Shown: positions 6,815 to 7,319 of the stretch, piece after piece
How the letters are laid out: every line of letters begins with the position of its first letter
How positions within the stretch are numbered: the stretch's first letter is position 1
NCBI GenBank assembly: GCA_018399475.1
Contig: JAGYOS010000064.1
Coordinates: 1 to 7,319 of the forward strand
Length of the DNA stretch: 7,319 bases
Direction of reading: 5' to 3'
Origin: a bacterium
Lineage (GTDB): Bacteria; Patescibacteriota; Minisyncoccia; CAIUEV01; JAHKAQ01
The notes under the pieces: generated by a model
The model's input: only the letters and a program-made list of their open reading frames with translations
Told to the model about the DNA's origin: nothing
Database searches by the model: none
Made by a program: the position numbers and the translations under genes

Positions 6815-7319
6815 TTATTTAGAGTTTTCTTTTGAACCGTTTTTCCCTTCCTCTTTTGCCAGTTTTTTTTCAAAAAATTTTTCTTTATCTTCAATCTCGG
6901 TTAAATCCTCTTTTTTGACTTGGCTTTTAGCAAAAGCGTCTAGAGCTTTCTTTATTTTTTCTCGGTCTTTTTCGTCTAATTCTCCTTTCTTTTCTATCTT
7001 CTGAATAATTTTACCTAATTTTGCTTCAGCCACTTCCAACCACTGTTTTTCATATTTTTTAACTTTCTCCGATTTTATTTTGTCAAAAGCTCCTTCATTG
7101 GCTGCAAACACTGAAAGCGTTTGATGGGACATTTTCATTAAATCTCCTTGGTCTTGTTTGATAATCTCCGTTAATTTTTTACCTCTCTCAATTTGAGCCT
7201 TAGTGGCTTTATCCAGATCTGAGGAAAACTCGGCAAAAGTTGCCATTTCTCTGAATTGGGCCAGGTCTAAACGCATTTTTCCGGCGACTCCCTTAATCGC
7301 CTTGGTTTGAGCCGCCGAG
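6815..7319 (-). CDS. atpA: F-type ATP synthase subunit alpha, C-terminal part (start beyond the window)
   Basis: Only the C-terminal 167 or so residues are in the window; the frame is open to the right edge (first whole codon at 7318-7316), so the ATG at 7276 is internal. The edge reads SAAQTKAIKGVAGKMRLDLAQFREM, followed by FAEFSSDLDKATKAQIERGKKLTEIIKQ, the typical alpha helical domain that follows the nucleotide-binding fold (usual alpha: AAQ-KAMK-VAG-LRLDLAQYRE). After it come a helical region and a strongly charged Lys/Glu tail (EKFFEKKLAKEEGKNGSKENSK), longer than in E. coli. Alpha holds the non-catalytic nucleotide sites of F1. It is the first of the four ATP synthase genes seen here, 14 nt before atpG. 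Confidence 0.96.
   Translation of the reverse strand, partial: SAAQTKAIKGVAGKMRLDLAQFREMATFAEFSSDLDKATKAQIERGKKLTEIIKQDQGDLMKMSHQTLSVFAANEGAFDKIKSEKVKKYEKQWLEVAEAKLGKIIQKIEKKGELDEKDREKIKKALDAFAKSQVKKEDLTEIEDKEKFFEKKLAKEEGKNGSKENSK

Overview
The window looks like a chromosome fragment from a candidate-phyla-radiation (Patescibacteria, probably Parcubacteria-like) bacterium. The grounds are an AT-rich genome, a 23S rRNA gene interrupted at several helix tips by insertions (two of them carrying ORFs), a 23S gene not preceded by a 16S gene, genes mostly lacking clear Shine-Dalgarno sites, and a small UPF0213-type GIY-YIG protein of a kind common in that group. The placement is an inference from these traits, not from a tree.

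Everything real is read leftwards (minus strand). From right to left: the 3' end of atpA (alpha), atpG (gamma), atpD (beta) and atpC (epsilon) of an F-type ATP synthase, in the usual A-G-D-C order. Then comes an AT-only repeat zone after atpC. A full-consensus sigma70-type promoter (TTGACA, 16 bp, TATAAT) follows, then a leader of about 267 nt with two hairpins and a boxA-like site. Last is a 23S rRNA gene whose 5' end lies near 3490 and which runs off the left edge at about E. coli position 2618. The peptidyl-transferase region is intact, so the gene appears functional.

The remarkable part is the 23S gene. Relative to E. coli it carries insertions or expansions at helices 9, 25, 45, 63 and 79, plus a smaller one near helices 16-18. 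H9, H25 and H45 are classical sites of RNase III-excised intervening sequences (IVSs). The inserts at these three sites share the same terminal inverted-repeat start (CCCGCCCAA plus a T tract), as if one mobile palindromic element had entered the same gene three times. The H45 copy has perfect 21-bp ends and encodes a 79-aa GIY-YIG nuclease-like protein. The H25 and H9 copies are short, ORF-less versions. The H63 insert is unrelated. It carries a 16-codon ORF overlapping (ATGA) a 48-codon ORF for a basic, hydrophobic small protein, and both have strong Shine-Dalgarno sequences.

The ATP synthase genes would form the F1 sector of a membrane rotary ATPase and are probably one transcription unit. 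The 23S gene has its own promoter but sits close enough behind atpC for read-through to be possible. The mature 23S rRNA is predicted to be either a set of fragments held together by base pairing, or a molecule with unusually long helix tips.
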